NCBI GenBank assembly: GCA_001599595.1
Contig: BCHH01000005.1
Coordinates: 674,034-738,033 of the forward strand
DNA from: Beverwykella pulmonaria
Lineage: Eukaryota; Ascomycota; Dothideomycetes; Pleosporales; Melanommataceae
DNA: 64,000 nt
Direction of reading: 5' to 3'
Shown: positions 33,645 through 44,308 of the stretch, piece by piece
Layout of the letters: each line of letters opens with the position of its first letter
Position numbering within the stretch: position 1 is the first letter of the stretch
Translations under genes and position numbers: made by a program
Notes under the pieces: model-generated
Database searches by the model: none
The model's input: only the letters and a program-made list of their open reading frames with translations
What the model was told of the DNA's origin: nothing

Positions 33645-35098
33645 TCACATTACAGCACACTTCTCATCTGGTGGCGCGCCATGATTAGATCGTAGATGCG
33701 CTGCTGCTTGTTTAATGAAATCGCCCGTCTTGTGGAAACAGACTCTGTTGCCCTTGGCATCCCGCACAGCCTCGCCAATGGTGAAATCGTAGGATTGACC
33801 GGTGTGGCTGTCTTTGGCAGGACATCTGAGACCATCTAGTACCTTTTGCTCCAGTTCCGGGACTGTGATTGGGTTAACGAAAGCTGCGAGCTGCTGGGTA
33901 AGATGCATATGTCAAACTTACGGGTTGCACAGTATGCCGTGAACTCGTCGACTGCATGCCGACTAGGCAATGAATCTGCCGACTGGTCCTCGAGCAGGAT
34001 TCGGGCCAACTCTTCCATTTTTTCGATTGTGGCTGGTCGAACTCCCTTGGACATCTCGTGCTGCTCCATCTGCAGAGCTCGTAAAGCCCTGCCCTGCTCA
34101 TGCGTGACAATCCCTCTGATATCTTTCGGTGTGAACATAACCTTGCTCAACGGATTCCTCATCACGCCCCCATTCGCCGTGATAGCCTGCGCCAGCTCCT
34201 CCATATCCCACGCATAGTTATCTTCGGTGACATAGAAATTCTCTCTGGGGATATCCTTAACCATATCCCCCAACATCGTTTCGTCATTCACGTAGTTTCT
34301 CTCCAGATTTTCATGCTCGACATGCATGAGTGCGACTTCGGCATGAATCTTGAGATCATCTGGCAAGGCAGATTCCAAGGCTCGAACACGTTTCACGAGC
34401 GCATCTCTGACGGCATCGTCGCCCGCGCCGGAATGCTTGCCGTGCGGCTCTCGCACCCACTTCATCATGTCTTCAAGATCGGCGGTCGCTAGTTCGGTTG
34501 CCTTTTCAGGGTTGGCTTGGATGGTGCGGGCTAGGGAACGAGCGCTCCCTGGTGGGCCGGATTTGGTGGTTGTGCTTGCGCTTTTGCCTTCGACTATGGC
34601 CTGGATTCGAGGTGAAATCTTTGACTGGGGTGCGCCGTTCTTCTTCTGCAGTGCTTGTAGGTGTAGCAGATCGCCGAACAACACTTTCGCCCTTACTCGT
34701 AGCGCCTGATAGCTCTTTGAGAAGTCTTGTCTTGTCGAGTCCAGATTTCCAGGCAGTTGCACAGAATGCTGTATTGGCTTTCTCCTTACAGGTTTAGGCG
34801 CTGGTTTCGAAGATGCAGTGGGTTTGGAAGTTGGGGCAGATGATGTCGGTGCTGGTGGCTCGGGTTTCTTCTCTAGGACTTCCAGAAATCCCAGTACTTC
34901 GGTATCATGGGGAGCTAGTCTTTTCAACTCTTTTGCGTTGTCTATGGCGGCGTCCAGCCATCCAACTGAGATGTAGTGTTCCACGAGTAGCTTCATTGCG
35001 CCGATGGCAGGCGGATGTCGTGATATTTCTTCGAGGAGTTCAGCAACCAATGCCATATCGGGCTCTCCTGAACCCGAAGTGCCTGCTGTTGCTGCCAT
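33645..35098 (-). CDS. Conserved-type fungal protein of unknown function, TPR-like N-terminus
   Basis: Exons 33922-35098 and 33645-33862, joined by a 59-nt intron (gtaagt to cacag), give 464 residues. I start at the Met before AATAGTSGSGEPD because TPR-like helices follow at once (ALVAELLEEISRHPPAIGAM, WLDAAIDNAKELKRLAP). An upstream in-frame extension to 35266 looks less protein-like. A proline/alanine/serine linker spans about residues 82-110. A long helical middle region and a C-terminal segment with a conserved-looking RCPAKDSHTGQSYDFTIGEA and CFHKTGDFIKQAA follow, the latter ending in CAVM, a possible CaaX prenylation box. I cannot name the family or the role. Both exons are open and the junction is clean, so it is very likely a real gene. 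Confidence 0.78.
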
Positions 35099-35847
35099 GG
35101 CAGACGTGCCTGGAGGATTGACTCGGAGAGTTGTGCGTATGCGGTTTGTATATTGTCCTCGAGGGGACTGATGTTTTTTGAAGACAGAAGTGTTCAAGTG
35201 AAGAGATGTCAGGTCGAAAAATGTCGCTGTCGATAGTTTCGAAGCGAATAGGATGAAATGTCGCAAACAGGCCCCAAACGCAAGAACCGATAATCAAAGC
35301 TAACAGCGATAAGAGCAATACGAGGCCAGTGGCTGAAGGGCAGGGGGGTCATGAGCTCGACTGTCAACTCGTTCGAGGTAAGCAGAATTTGCAGCAACTG
35401 CCTTTACTGTCGAAGGGGCTGTGAGGAACAGCTAGCGGCGGCCTCCGGTCACAAAGGTGGTGACCGGTGGTGGAGTGCAGCCTGATGAGTTGTAGCGGCG
35501 GAGTAGACGAGGCTGAATGCTGAGCTGGTTAGCGGCAATTCACTGCCTCGCTGGCGGGCCAATCAAGATGAAGCCGCTCCAAGCCCCATCATCGTTACTC
35601 TTGATATGTATATATATTCTACTGCGGGTTCCCACGTCCTCGGAGAATCACAAGGGCGGTTCTATGAGGGTCATTAGGAGGCTGTAGAATGTGTACTGGC
35701 AGATACAGTAGGATTTTGTAAAGAACTGGAGTCCTCCTTATCCCTACATAAATTCTGGTGATTCTACTTGATGTGGAAATATGTAATCTATCTTATCTTC
35801 ATAAGTCTAGTTGTACGAGCACTTCAAATCTAGGGTATCTCGCATAT
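35099..35847. other. Intergenic region
   Basis: No coding frame is supported apart from the possible 5' extension of the gene to the left (35099-35266). Holds the promoter of that gene and the 3' UTR of the thioesterase gene. Confidence 0.45.
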
Positions 35848-36917
35848 CTAAACACACAACAAATCCGCATACTCGCCCAGCACCCCCTCCTTCCCACCGT
35901 CAAACACGTCATGCAACCCATCCATCGCCACAAAGTTCTCCGCAAAACTCAACCCCCTAAGTCGTTCCTCCTCTATGATATCCCAATTCCACTCCTCCTT
36001 AGTCGTCTCGGGAAGAACCGCATCCATATCACCGTCTGCAGCCGCCTTGCCCTTATACACCCACCCCGCTGGCTTCGCTGGCACCATATCTGCGTCGAAC
36101 AACGCCTGCTCCGGCGGCACCGTGATGCGCCCCTTCTTGATGACGTATTTCGCCAGCGCGGTCGCGAAGATGGCGCCCTTGAGTTCCTCCTTCGTAGCCA
36201 TCTCATCCCCTTCCGCGTCTCTCTTCACGCCCTTCTTCCACGGCTGTAGCGTATAACCCTTCGGCCGCCCCACCCCAGGCCTCACCAAATGCGTAACCAA
36301 ATAAAACCACTTCTGATCCCAGCAAAGCAATCTCGTCCACATCTCATACTTCCTATACGGGAGGACCTCCTTCTTGAACAAACACATGATTCCCCCAAGG
36401 GCGATCATGTGCTTGCCCCTTGGGGCCTCCATCCCAGCCCCCGCTTTATTCCCGTACAGTCGCGAGTTCTTGCGGATTGCGTTGCGGATCAGCGCTGTGA
36501 AGAGCGAGGTCCGTGATATATCCATGTCGGAGAAGTAGGTCGAGTTGGACTTGTGCATGTTGTAGTCTGTTTCGAGGACCGGGGTGCGGGACGAGGTTAT
36601 CATGGGTTGGAAGAGCGCGTGCGGTGGGATGGGCGTCGGTTGGAGGTAGAGTTGGTAGACGAAGGAGCGGAAGAAGCGGAACTAGAAACCAATTGTCAGT
36701 ACAGCTCCAGAAGAGGTAGGTTAGGAGAGAGAGAACATACATGCCACACAAACGGCAGATTCTTCAAATTTGCCAGCGCAAATAGAATAGCCAAGATTCT
36801 CCACACGCCGCCTGGCGCATTATATCCCGACCATTTCGCAACAAATGTTCGAAGAGAGGGTTGGCTGGCGAAGGCTGCGAGCGCAGCTCCCGCAACGGCG
36901 AGGCGGGCGCGGGACAT
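35848..36917 (-). CDS. THEM6/4HBT-like thioesterase-superfamily protein with N-terminal membrane anchor
   Basis: Exons 36741-36917 and 35848-36681, with a 59-nt intron (gtatgt to ctag), give 336 residues. Residues about 33-55 form one hydrophobic segment (VWRILAILFALANL), placing the protein at a membrane. The following hotdog-type core has the pattern LETDYNMHKSNSTYFSDMDISR, then YEMWTRLLCWDQKWFYLVTHLV. This is typical of the THEM6/UPF-type family related to acyl-CoA thioesterases. Fungal members are widespread and some lie in metabolite clusters; here the neighbours are housekeeping-like. The substrate is unknown. The C-terminal 100 residues are acidic and variable. Confidence 0.82.
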
Positions 36918-37520
36918 TAGACTAGCAGGAAGGAACTGCGAAGGAGTAACGATCGCGAAAGTAAGTGGACAAGAGTGGGAAAGATGAGGACGGCATTGGT
37001 AAGGCCAAGTGGAAGGAGTGAGTTTCTCGGGGTTGGCAGGTGCAAGCTTATCGGCGCGAAGACCGAGGCTCGAAACGGGGCCATCGCAGTCTGATTGGTT
37101 GGATCTCCGCCTTCAGTTTTGCAGGGAGGCCATGATCATAACCACTTCTTCTTCCTCTTTGAGCTGTCCTGTTGTTTTTTGCTCGATGAGATTAGTGGAC
37201 GCGTCTATCCCATGCCTGACAATCGTTGCTGCTTGGAGCAATTCAAATGAAGATCCCCGACAAGAAGAGGGGCACCATGGCTGATGATAGATTTCGTTCT
37301 CCTGTTCTTCCCAAATCAACCCGCACATGCACCCTCGGCATATTGGGACTCTTCCCCTGCAAGAGGCAATGTACGCAGGAGGGTTGTAGATGCAGTACAG
37401 TCTTCTCGTCAGAGCCCAGTTGAACTGAGCATAGCTCGCTTCCAGCCTCTCACAATTTCCATATCAGCGTCAGGTCTATCGCTATGGAATTACAAAATAC
37501 AAATCTCCCAACTTTTGAAC
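36918..37520. other. Intergenic region between thioesterase and eIF2D
   Basis: About 600 bases with only short chance frames. It should hold the thioesterase promoter and the eIF2D 3' UTR. Confidence 0.45.
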
Positions 37521-39609
37521 TTAACCCTTTTTTTTACCCTTTGTCTTATCCAAAACCTCTACCCACACCCTGTTCACACCTCTTTTCTCTAACGCCTTAA
37601 TGACCGCATCCTTCTGCGGCCCTTGCACCAAAATCTCCATAACTGGATTCTTCGGACTGCTTCCCTGAAGTCTGTCTACACTCGTGCTTCCTGCACACGT
37701 CTTCCTCAGCTCATCTGCGAGTGGTTGGGGCGCAATATAATACGCCTCTACGCCACTGATCTTGGTCACTGTCTTATTGCCACTCCGAGTCTCGAGCACG
37801 ATCTGTATCTTGGGAGGCGCACCGGCTTTTGGCTTGGAGTCGGCGATATCACCATCGTTACGGAGGATGGCGTGGAAAGGTGAACAGGCGGCTATGAGAC
37901 GCTCGGCGAGGGCATCGCGGGGGATGGTGCCTGTGGAGAGTGCTGCGGTGTCTGCAGCTGAGGAGCCTAGAAGCGAGTTCGCAATTTGTGGGTTGATGTT
38001 GATCAGGCGCCTGTTCTTCTCCGAGACTAACTTCTCAGCCTCACAATATGAGATCAGCATTTGCTTGAGCTCAGCGGGAGTGTAGAGGCCACGAGGGTCA
38101 GATTTGGAGGCATTGAAGATGTATGCAACCTTCTCCTTAGGTCGGAGAAGCGAGACCAGCTTGAGCTTTTGGTTCACGGAGGATTCGGCGGACGATGGAG
38201 CTGCGGATGCGGTTGCTGATGCTGGTACATCTTTCTTTGGCAACCGGTATGGGACAAACGACTCTACTTCGCGATTCGTGAAGTCTATGCTAAGGACAAC
38301 GATTTCATTTCCTTGGTCTTTTGACTTTACAATCTTCTCTTTATCCAGGTACTTTATAAACTTCTTTAGATTCTTCCAACTTGTCTTCTTTATCTGCAAA
38401 GAGGCTGTCCGTGCGGGAGTGTATGTGGGAAGAAAGGGTTGTACGAGTAAAGACATGACTTTGGATTGTGACAGGGGAAAGTCGAGGCCATAGGACGGAT
38501 GGTCTTTGTTATGAGCCATGTGATGCCGTATCCCGTAGAGGAACGCGTTTGTGAATGCTTCATCGATTTCTGCGAGAGGTTAGCATGCTTGTCAGACAGA
38601 TGATATCCAGCCTACCTTTCGCAGTCAATTCCTTGTCCTCCACCTCGTCGATAAATTCCTTGCTTGGCGGCGCGTCTTCTCCCTCTAGTCCTTCGGCTTT
38701 CTCTGTCTCTGATCGTTCTGCATTGAGAAGAACCCCCCCATCCTCTTGACCATCATCCAGATCCAAAGCTTCAGTTCCAGTTGCTAGACCCGCATCTGCG
38801 TCTTTCTCATCGTCCCACCCCTCAAGATATTCGGGCGGTTCAATGCCAGGATTTCCCGTGGTACTCCACGACCAAATCTCGTCGCCTGCCCAATGAAATG
38901 TTTCTACTGCATGCCCCTTTACTCCTTGCACTTTTTGTAGCGAGCTGATGTCGATCTCGCATGTACCGACTACCATCGGGACTGTGGGAGACTCGAGACT
39001 TGCGACCGCGACGATTGCACCTTTGGTGGCTTTCGGTGGAAAGGGGGGGCCTCGTTGCAAACCAGGAGTCATAAGATCGGCTCCGCCTCGCAGCTTTTCT
39101 ACAACGGCAAGGGGGGTGTACAGTAGTGGAATGATTCGAGGGTTGTGCCAAAGGGTGTAGACTGCCTCATAAGTCAGCGAACAGCTCTACGGCCGCTGAT
39201 TTTTGATGCCAAAGCATGTAACTGACCCGTAGGAAACATCTTCTCCTCCACCTTCACCCACAGTATCTTCTGCTCATTACCCGTTCCCTCATGGCTACCC
39301 ACATACACGGTTCCGGATACTTGCTTCAGATCAGGTCCCGCTGTTGTTGTGAACCGCGCCGAAAGCGCGTTTTCTGGAAGCAACGACTTCCGCAGCGCTG
39401 TAAGACCTGCTGTCGAAGCTGCCTTGTCTTCTGGGTCTGCATTTGGATCTACTGGCACCTCAATGCCAAAGCCGGCGATGATCTGATCGGCGGTTCGGCG
39501 GCGGTCTGAGGATTTGAGGGGCGATAGGGGTTTGACCTGATTCTTTTCAGCCTGTGAACTCTGTAGGGCAAACAAAGCTCAAGCATACGTTAGGCTTCTT
39601 CTTGAACAT
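37521..39609 (-). CDS. Translation initiation factor eIF2D (Tma64/ligatin)
   Basis: Four exons, 39589-39609, 39227-39536, 38616-39161 and 37521-38569, give 641 residues. The first encodes only MFKKKPN. Introns of 52, 65 and 46 nt fit, the second using a gtcagt donor. The product delivers initiator tRNA to the ribosomal P site without GTP and helps recycle 40S subunits. Visible domains are the N-terminal DUF1947-like plus PUA module (VKPLSPLKSSDRRRTADQII; WVKVEEKMFPTVYTLWHNPRIIPLLYTP), an acidic linker rich in Glu/Asp (about 230-280), and a winged-helix/SWIB-like middle (TSWKNLKKFIKYLDKEKIVK). The C-terminal SUI1 domain ends with KALEKRGVNRVWVEVLDK and a KGKKKG tail. The tiny first exon restores the conserved start of the family. 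Confidence 0.93.
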
Positions 39610-40713
39610 GTTGGCCGAATTGCTGTATGCCGTGCTGCAGTGCTGCTTCTGCGCGGGGCAACCTTAGGGTTTGCGGCTTCTGCGGGGTAGATCGCCCATA
39701 ACGTATTTATTCGCTTAGTGCACGGTTCCACGTGACGCACAGTTTTCAACCCACAACTTTTAAAGCTCGACAGGTCTATTATTAACGTAAATTGATGCAA
39801 TTTTTTGGAGTAGCAATCGCAGTAGCTAAGTTTTGAACCTACAGGGGAGTTATAGGCCTGCTCTGGCAACTGCGCGCAGGCGTTGGCGCGGAGTCCTCCA
39901 TTACCGATGCATCTTCATCATCCTCCTCACCATCCACCTTATCACTGTCTGTCACGAGAGACTATCAGTAGTTTGTGAGCGGGACTCAATTGGCTATCGG
40001 AGACTACGGATACAATCTCAGGTGCGATATGGTTACCATATAAGCCGTTGCGTAAGGAGCTCAACCAGAGGTCCAACACGGGGTCTAGTTCGTGTGCAGG
40101 CTGAGTCCGATTAGGGCTCGGTTGTACATTCCGGGTTAGGCCGGTTATTTAGAATACGGTTACTTGTCAGGCTCATCGTTCGTAGGGTACTATAGAATAG
40201 AGCATCATTGACAATGTCACTCCGTGACACAACTCTTGAATCTATGTGTAATCAATGGCAACCATCTTTATAAATTTACGAGGTTGTGGGGGATAGTTGT
40301 CGGATGGCCGATTTTGTTGAGGTGGCCGGAAACCCTACGTGGCCGGAAACCCTATGTGGCCGGAAACTATATAGCTGAGCCTAAGCACGCATTTGCCCCG
40401 GACCGTTAGGGACGATAAGACTGTCTCACTGCACCGGGGCACTGCTCGCGAAGATGTAGCGTGAGAATGATAGGTGTATGTGCTCACTCAAGAGAAATAC
40501 TGAAACAATGAACAGACTTGTATTCCTAGATTTTTCAAAAGGAAGCAGTGATACGCGGATTCGTGGCCATGTGTCGTCGGCCTCATCACCCCATAGCCTC
40601 GACCGTCACTCCTTCGCTGATGCCACTGATGATGGCTATACTTCCACCTCGGCCCAAGTGAGAGTTCCATCAGCATTTCTATGAAAATAACGCCTGATTG
40701 TCCCATGCCATTC
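39610..40713. other. Intergenic region with short tandem repeat
   Basis: No coding frame is supported. It includes the eIF2D promoter, a 17-bp tandem repeat at 40322-40372, and the 3' region of the DUF7924-type gene. Confidence 0.45.
40322..40372. repeat. Three 17-bp tandem repeats containing AACCCTA
   Basis: GTGGCCGGAAACCCTAC is repeated three times head to tail; the second copy differs by one base and the third decays at its end. Each unit contains AACCCTA, resembling the telomere-type/Tbf1 box found in some fungal promoters. It lies about 700 bp upstream of the eIF2D start, so a regulatory role is possible but unproven. Confidence 0.85.
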
Positions 40714-42478
40714 CTAATGTAGCTCCTTTGCTCCGATGCTTTGTCCTTGCGCGCTGTCCGATCTGCTGCTATTTCCGCGCGATGAGGATTGACGCCACTT
40801 ATTACTACTAGTCGAAGAGCCATCAAACGGTAGTGAGCGAGACTCCGAGGACTCGGAAGCTTCCTTCCTGTTTTCCATAAGGATTATATCTAAGGCATCC
40901 CTAATCTGCTGTAGGCGCACGCCCTTTCCCCAACTAAGAATGTTTCGAACCTGTTTGCGAAGGTTCCTTAAATGCTCTGGGCTCCATAGCAGAAACGCAT
41001 CAACCTGCTGGAGGCAATAGTTCAAGTCATCTCCCTTCCATGATATATATAATTGGGCGGTATTGTTGTCCGCAGCAATGCAGCAGCAAAAGTTGTCGAT
41101 ACGTTGCATTCCTCGAAGCGACGCGTTCAGTTGGTCCATAGCGCTGAGGCACGCTGATGAAGCACCAGCACACTGATTTGTAGCAACCCAGAGATCACCT
41201 CGAGTGCCGCCAGCAGCTTTGAATTCAATGGCGAAGAAAGGAAACCGAAGACCCTGTGACGTTGCCGCCGGATAGTGTGGGATCTGTGGATGAAGTGTTG
41301 TTTGAGCTAGGAGTTGCGGTTGCGTAAATGCTCTGTTTGTGTTCCCCGAGTATCCATATACCTTGCCTGGTTTGGGCTGACTGACCCTGTACGGGCTTGC
41401 AGGATCGGCGGGAAGGAGGTGCTGTGACATGAGAGCGCTAGAGCTGCTCATTAAACCCGTAGCAGGCCCATAAACTGGGTCGATTTTGGGGTCGGGAAAT
41501 ATTGTGTCACTAAGGAAGGCCGCCACGTCGTCCTCATCGCATCCCTCTGCAAGAGTACTCAGTTGGTAAATGGCCCTCTTCATCTCCTCGGCAGAGAGCT
41601 CGGGAGAGTCCCGCTCGGCGTGTAACGTGTCGTTGATATAGTCGGAGACAGCAGTAGGCAGCTGGGCATCAGGGCGTCGGACATAAATGCGGTTAAATTC
41701 CAAGTTGTGCCGGCGGTACATTCCATGTCGGACGCCAAAAGAATGAGGAGTATCAGATGTGTCGGTAGCAGAGAACCGACTGTCTGTCCGGGATCGACGG
41801 GACTGCGAGCCGGTAGAAGATGGCGTGGGTGGCACCGCAAACCCGTCGGCATCCCGTGTAAAGCCCACCTCTGGCGCTGATCTCGTGAGATTCCTCGAAA
41901 TGGGGTCGTCGTCTGCATGGTGGAGATGGCTATCCGACCGGCAACGTTCCTCTCGGTCCGATCCAATGGACTCGAGCCACTCGGAAACGAAGGTGTGGAC
42001 AGATGTAGGACGAGTATCTTGATGAACGGGGTCGACAAAGTCTTTGAGGAACGAGGCGTATGGATGCTTGGGAGGGTTTGGCTTTGGTTGCCGAAGAGTC
42101 ATCTGCACAAGCTCGCGCATTAGTCTTGGACTCTACAATGGGCGGAGGTAGTCATACCTTGTCCGCCTGCCCTGCTTTCCCATCATCAACACTAGGCTGT
42201 TGATTGCCCGTCGTCAATCGGGCTCTCTTCGCGGGCAGCGGATCGCTCCCAGTTGTCGTGTCCACTTGCCTCTTCGTGGACTGCACAGGCAGCGTGTCTC
42301 GATTGAGATATCCACTCATTAGAGGGCTCTCCGGAAGTCCTGTATCTGATAAATTAGCATGCTTCCTACTCTTCCGGGAATTTGCATGCATACCTGCGCC
42401 GGGGCTTGCGACGGCCTCCACCTGCTTTTCTTCCAAATAAGGGCGACCCGTCCTCGCCTTGGAAACTCCGCTGTTCAT
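40714..42478 (-). CDS. DUF7924-type fungal protein of unknown function
   Basis: Exons 42158-42478 and 40714-42102, with a 55-nt intron (gtatga to gtgcag), give 569 residues. The N-terminal part is disordered and basic (KSRKHANLSDTGLP, PAKRARLTT), with likely nuclear-localisation runs. The central region contains an acidic segment. The conserved core spans about residues 370-500, with FPFFAIEFKAAGG, LWVATNQCAGASSACLSA, a cysteine cluster and AQLYISW. This core is shared by a large expanded fungal family that I remember as DUF7924. The E-x-K pattern within IEFK recalls PD-(D/E)xK nuclease-like folds, but I do not claim activity. The C-terminus is Ser-rich. The gene looks intact and stands next to transposon debris, typical for this fast-evolving family. 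Confidence 0.8.
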
Positions 42479-42574
42479 GACGCTGGTGTATGAGCATGAA
42501 CGGGCTGTTCCGCCGGTTCACGTGGTTTTGTCAGATGATCAGGTATTCTTAAATTACGTACAAATTTACATCCA

Positions 42575-42990
42575 TTACCGTTTCTTATGAACACCACCTG
42601 CCATAATAACTGCCCAGCACCGTTGCTTCATATTCTGGTAGATGCTGGCGTAGTTCTGCCTTGGAGTGTGTGGATACCGCTTCTGTACGCGAAACTTCAG
42701 TAATCGCCACACGTTTTCAATAGGGTTCAGGTCTGGCGAGTTTGCTGGCCACCACATCTTCTAGATTCCTAGATTTTACTCTGTCTAGGTAGTCGCCTTA
42801 GAGGTGTAATCCAACAAGTTGTCCTCTATCAGAATAAGCTACTTGTTCTCGTAGGTCCTGTAAGCGTCTCGCTATTACAGGCAGTATATGCTTGATATAC
42901 ACCTCAGAGTTTAGCTTGCCCTTGTCCCAGTTTGCGTCCTTCTCAATTAATAGTAGCAGTGCAGTATATTTCGCTGGTACTAGAACGCGG
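42575..42990 (-). mobile_element. Tc1/mariner-type transposase relic, C-terminal DDE part
   Basis: The minus strand encodes MWWPANSPDLNPIENVWRLLK at 42757 downward, the unmistakable third-catalytic-residue region of Tc1/mariner DDE transposases. Upstream (to about 42990), broken frames give KGKLNSEVYIKHILPVIARR and LILIEDNLLDYTSKATT, corresponding to the segment around the second Asp. Three in-frame stops interrupt the part between these blocks, and the N-terminal half is absent, so the copy is dead. No inverted terminal repeat could be matched on either side. It lies immediately before a HET-protein fragment on the opposite strand. Confidence 0.85.
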
Positions 42991-43082
42991 CTCGATGCTA
43001 CGTGTATCTACCTGAAGTTTCAGTAACCAATCCAGATAGAGACGACGAGTGTTTCCAGTAATGGATGATTGCATTTAAGAAG

Positions 43083-43385
43083 AGCAGATGGTTTACTCGT
43101 GGCTGGACGCTTCAGGAGCTCATTGCTCCGGCATCCGTTGAGTTCTACTCCAAAGAGGAAACGCGGCTCGGTGGCAAGCAAATCCTGGGATAAACTCTCC
43201 ATTAGATCACAGGAATTGCTATCCAAGCCCTGCTAGGCAACCCTGTATCTCACTTTACTGTTGATGAGCGCATGTCGTGGGCAGCAAAACGACAGACAAA
43301 ACGCGAAGAAGATGTAGCATACTCCCTGCTCGGCATTTTCGACACAGCCTTGACAAATTACGTCAGATCTGCGCTAGACCAGTAG
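43083..43385 (+). pseudogene. Fragment of a HET-type incompatibility protein
   Basis: One frame reads SRWFTRGWTLQELIAPASVE, then YSKEETRLGGKQ. Two stop codons (TAA and TAG, about 43171-43185) follow, then ITGIAIQALLGNP and RMSWAAKRQTKREEDVAYSL, LGIF. This is the part that follows the HET domain proper in HET-E/HET-D-like proteins (W-x-x-RGWTLQEL ... RMSWA..R.T.R.EDxAYxLLGIF). The first third of the domain and any NACHT/WD or ankyrin part are missing. The frame is otherwise conserved, so the stops are the main lesions. Weak coding traces extend back to about 43030. Confidence 0.8.
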
Positions 43386-44308
43386 CTCGCACGGCACTCG
43401 TCGGCCTCCGAGGCGTTAGGTGAGCACTGTACCTCACAAGCGTAACATCAATGCTAATTGACAAGATCATCCAACTACTTAAGCATGCTTGCACAATTAC
43501 TCTTTACTTCGACGGCTATGGAAGTCACCGGCTTCGGAAAGCAAGAGCAATGCACCTATGGGCGTAAGAGAGGACCACACCCACTCGCTATCCATATCTC
43601 AAGACACAATGCAGGCTATTACGCTAGGGCCTACAAAGATTTGAAAAAGACATGGGGTTTTCAACAGCTGGGCTGGAGAGGAAAGGGCTATGGCAGGATA
43701 GAAAGCGAGCTTAACTAATTCTTTGACCGCCAGTTGCTGTCGGACTATATACATGTACATATATCACGTGAATGTGGACATAGCTCACCCGCGACCGGAC
43801 CCTCCGGTACGCATACGTATCACATCATCACCAATATCATCATATTTCTTCAATCTCACAGTTGCAGCTGTAGAAAGAGTCCTGTACAGATAAGTAGCGG
43901 ATATAGGTTTAGTCAAGGACTGTAGTTGATTTCTTAACGCAGATCAGGTGCGTAGTTCGTCTGCGCTGGCACGGAGGTGGCCGACCCGCTCTGGACATAA
44001 CGTTGTGAGCGTCTGTATTTTGAAGCTGAGGAGTAGGAAAAGCGGAGGAGTGTTGTTGGATCTATATAGATATAATATTATCTGGGAACTTAAAACCGTC
44101 CACTTGGAGGCCTCTATTTTCGGGGGCCAAACTAGCACACTACAGAGGCGTTTAAGCCAGAAGGATGCACAAGCGCCACTTAAAAACACTGTTTGTGGCG
44201 CAGCTGGAAGCCTGTCAGCAAAAGCCTCGACTTCTCCCACGGTTAAGCCATCAACAATATAGAAAAAGATAGTACTCGTCGCCTTGATATTCTCCATTAA
44301 ATCCCGCT
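43386..44308. other. Spacer holding a solo LTR
   Basis: Apart from the solo LTR at 43738-43860, no supported feature. Frames at 43458-43718 and 43944-44297 are unremarkable. The right end should contain the promoter of the ankyrin gene. Confidence 0.4.
43738..43860 (+). mobile_element. Solo LTR, family A copy 1 (123 bp)
   Basis: The element begins TGTCGGACTATATACATG and ends CAATCTCACA, thus TG...CA. It is flanked by a perfect 5-bp target duplication GTTGC (43733-43737 and 43861-43865). A closely similar copy lies inverted at 60167-60302 with its own target duplication. A TCACGTGA box starts 27 nt in, as is common in fungal Ty1/copia LTRs. No internal domain is attached, so it is a recombination-derived solo LTR or the end product of a very small element. 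Confidence 0.88.
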
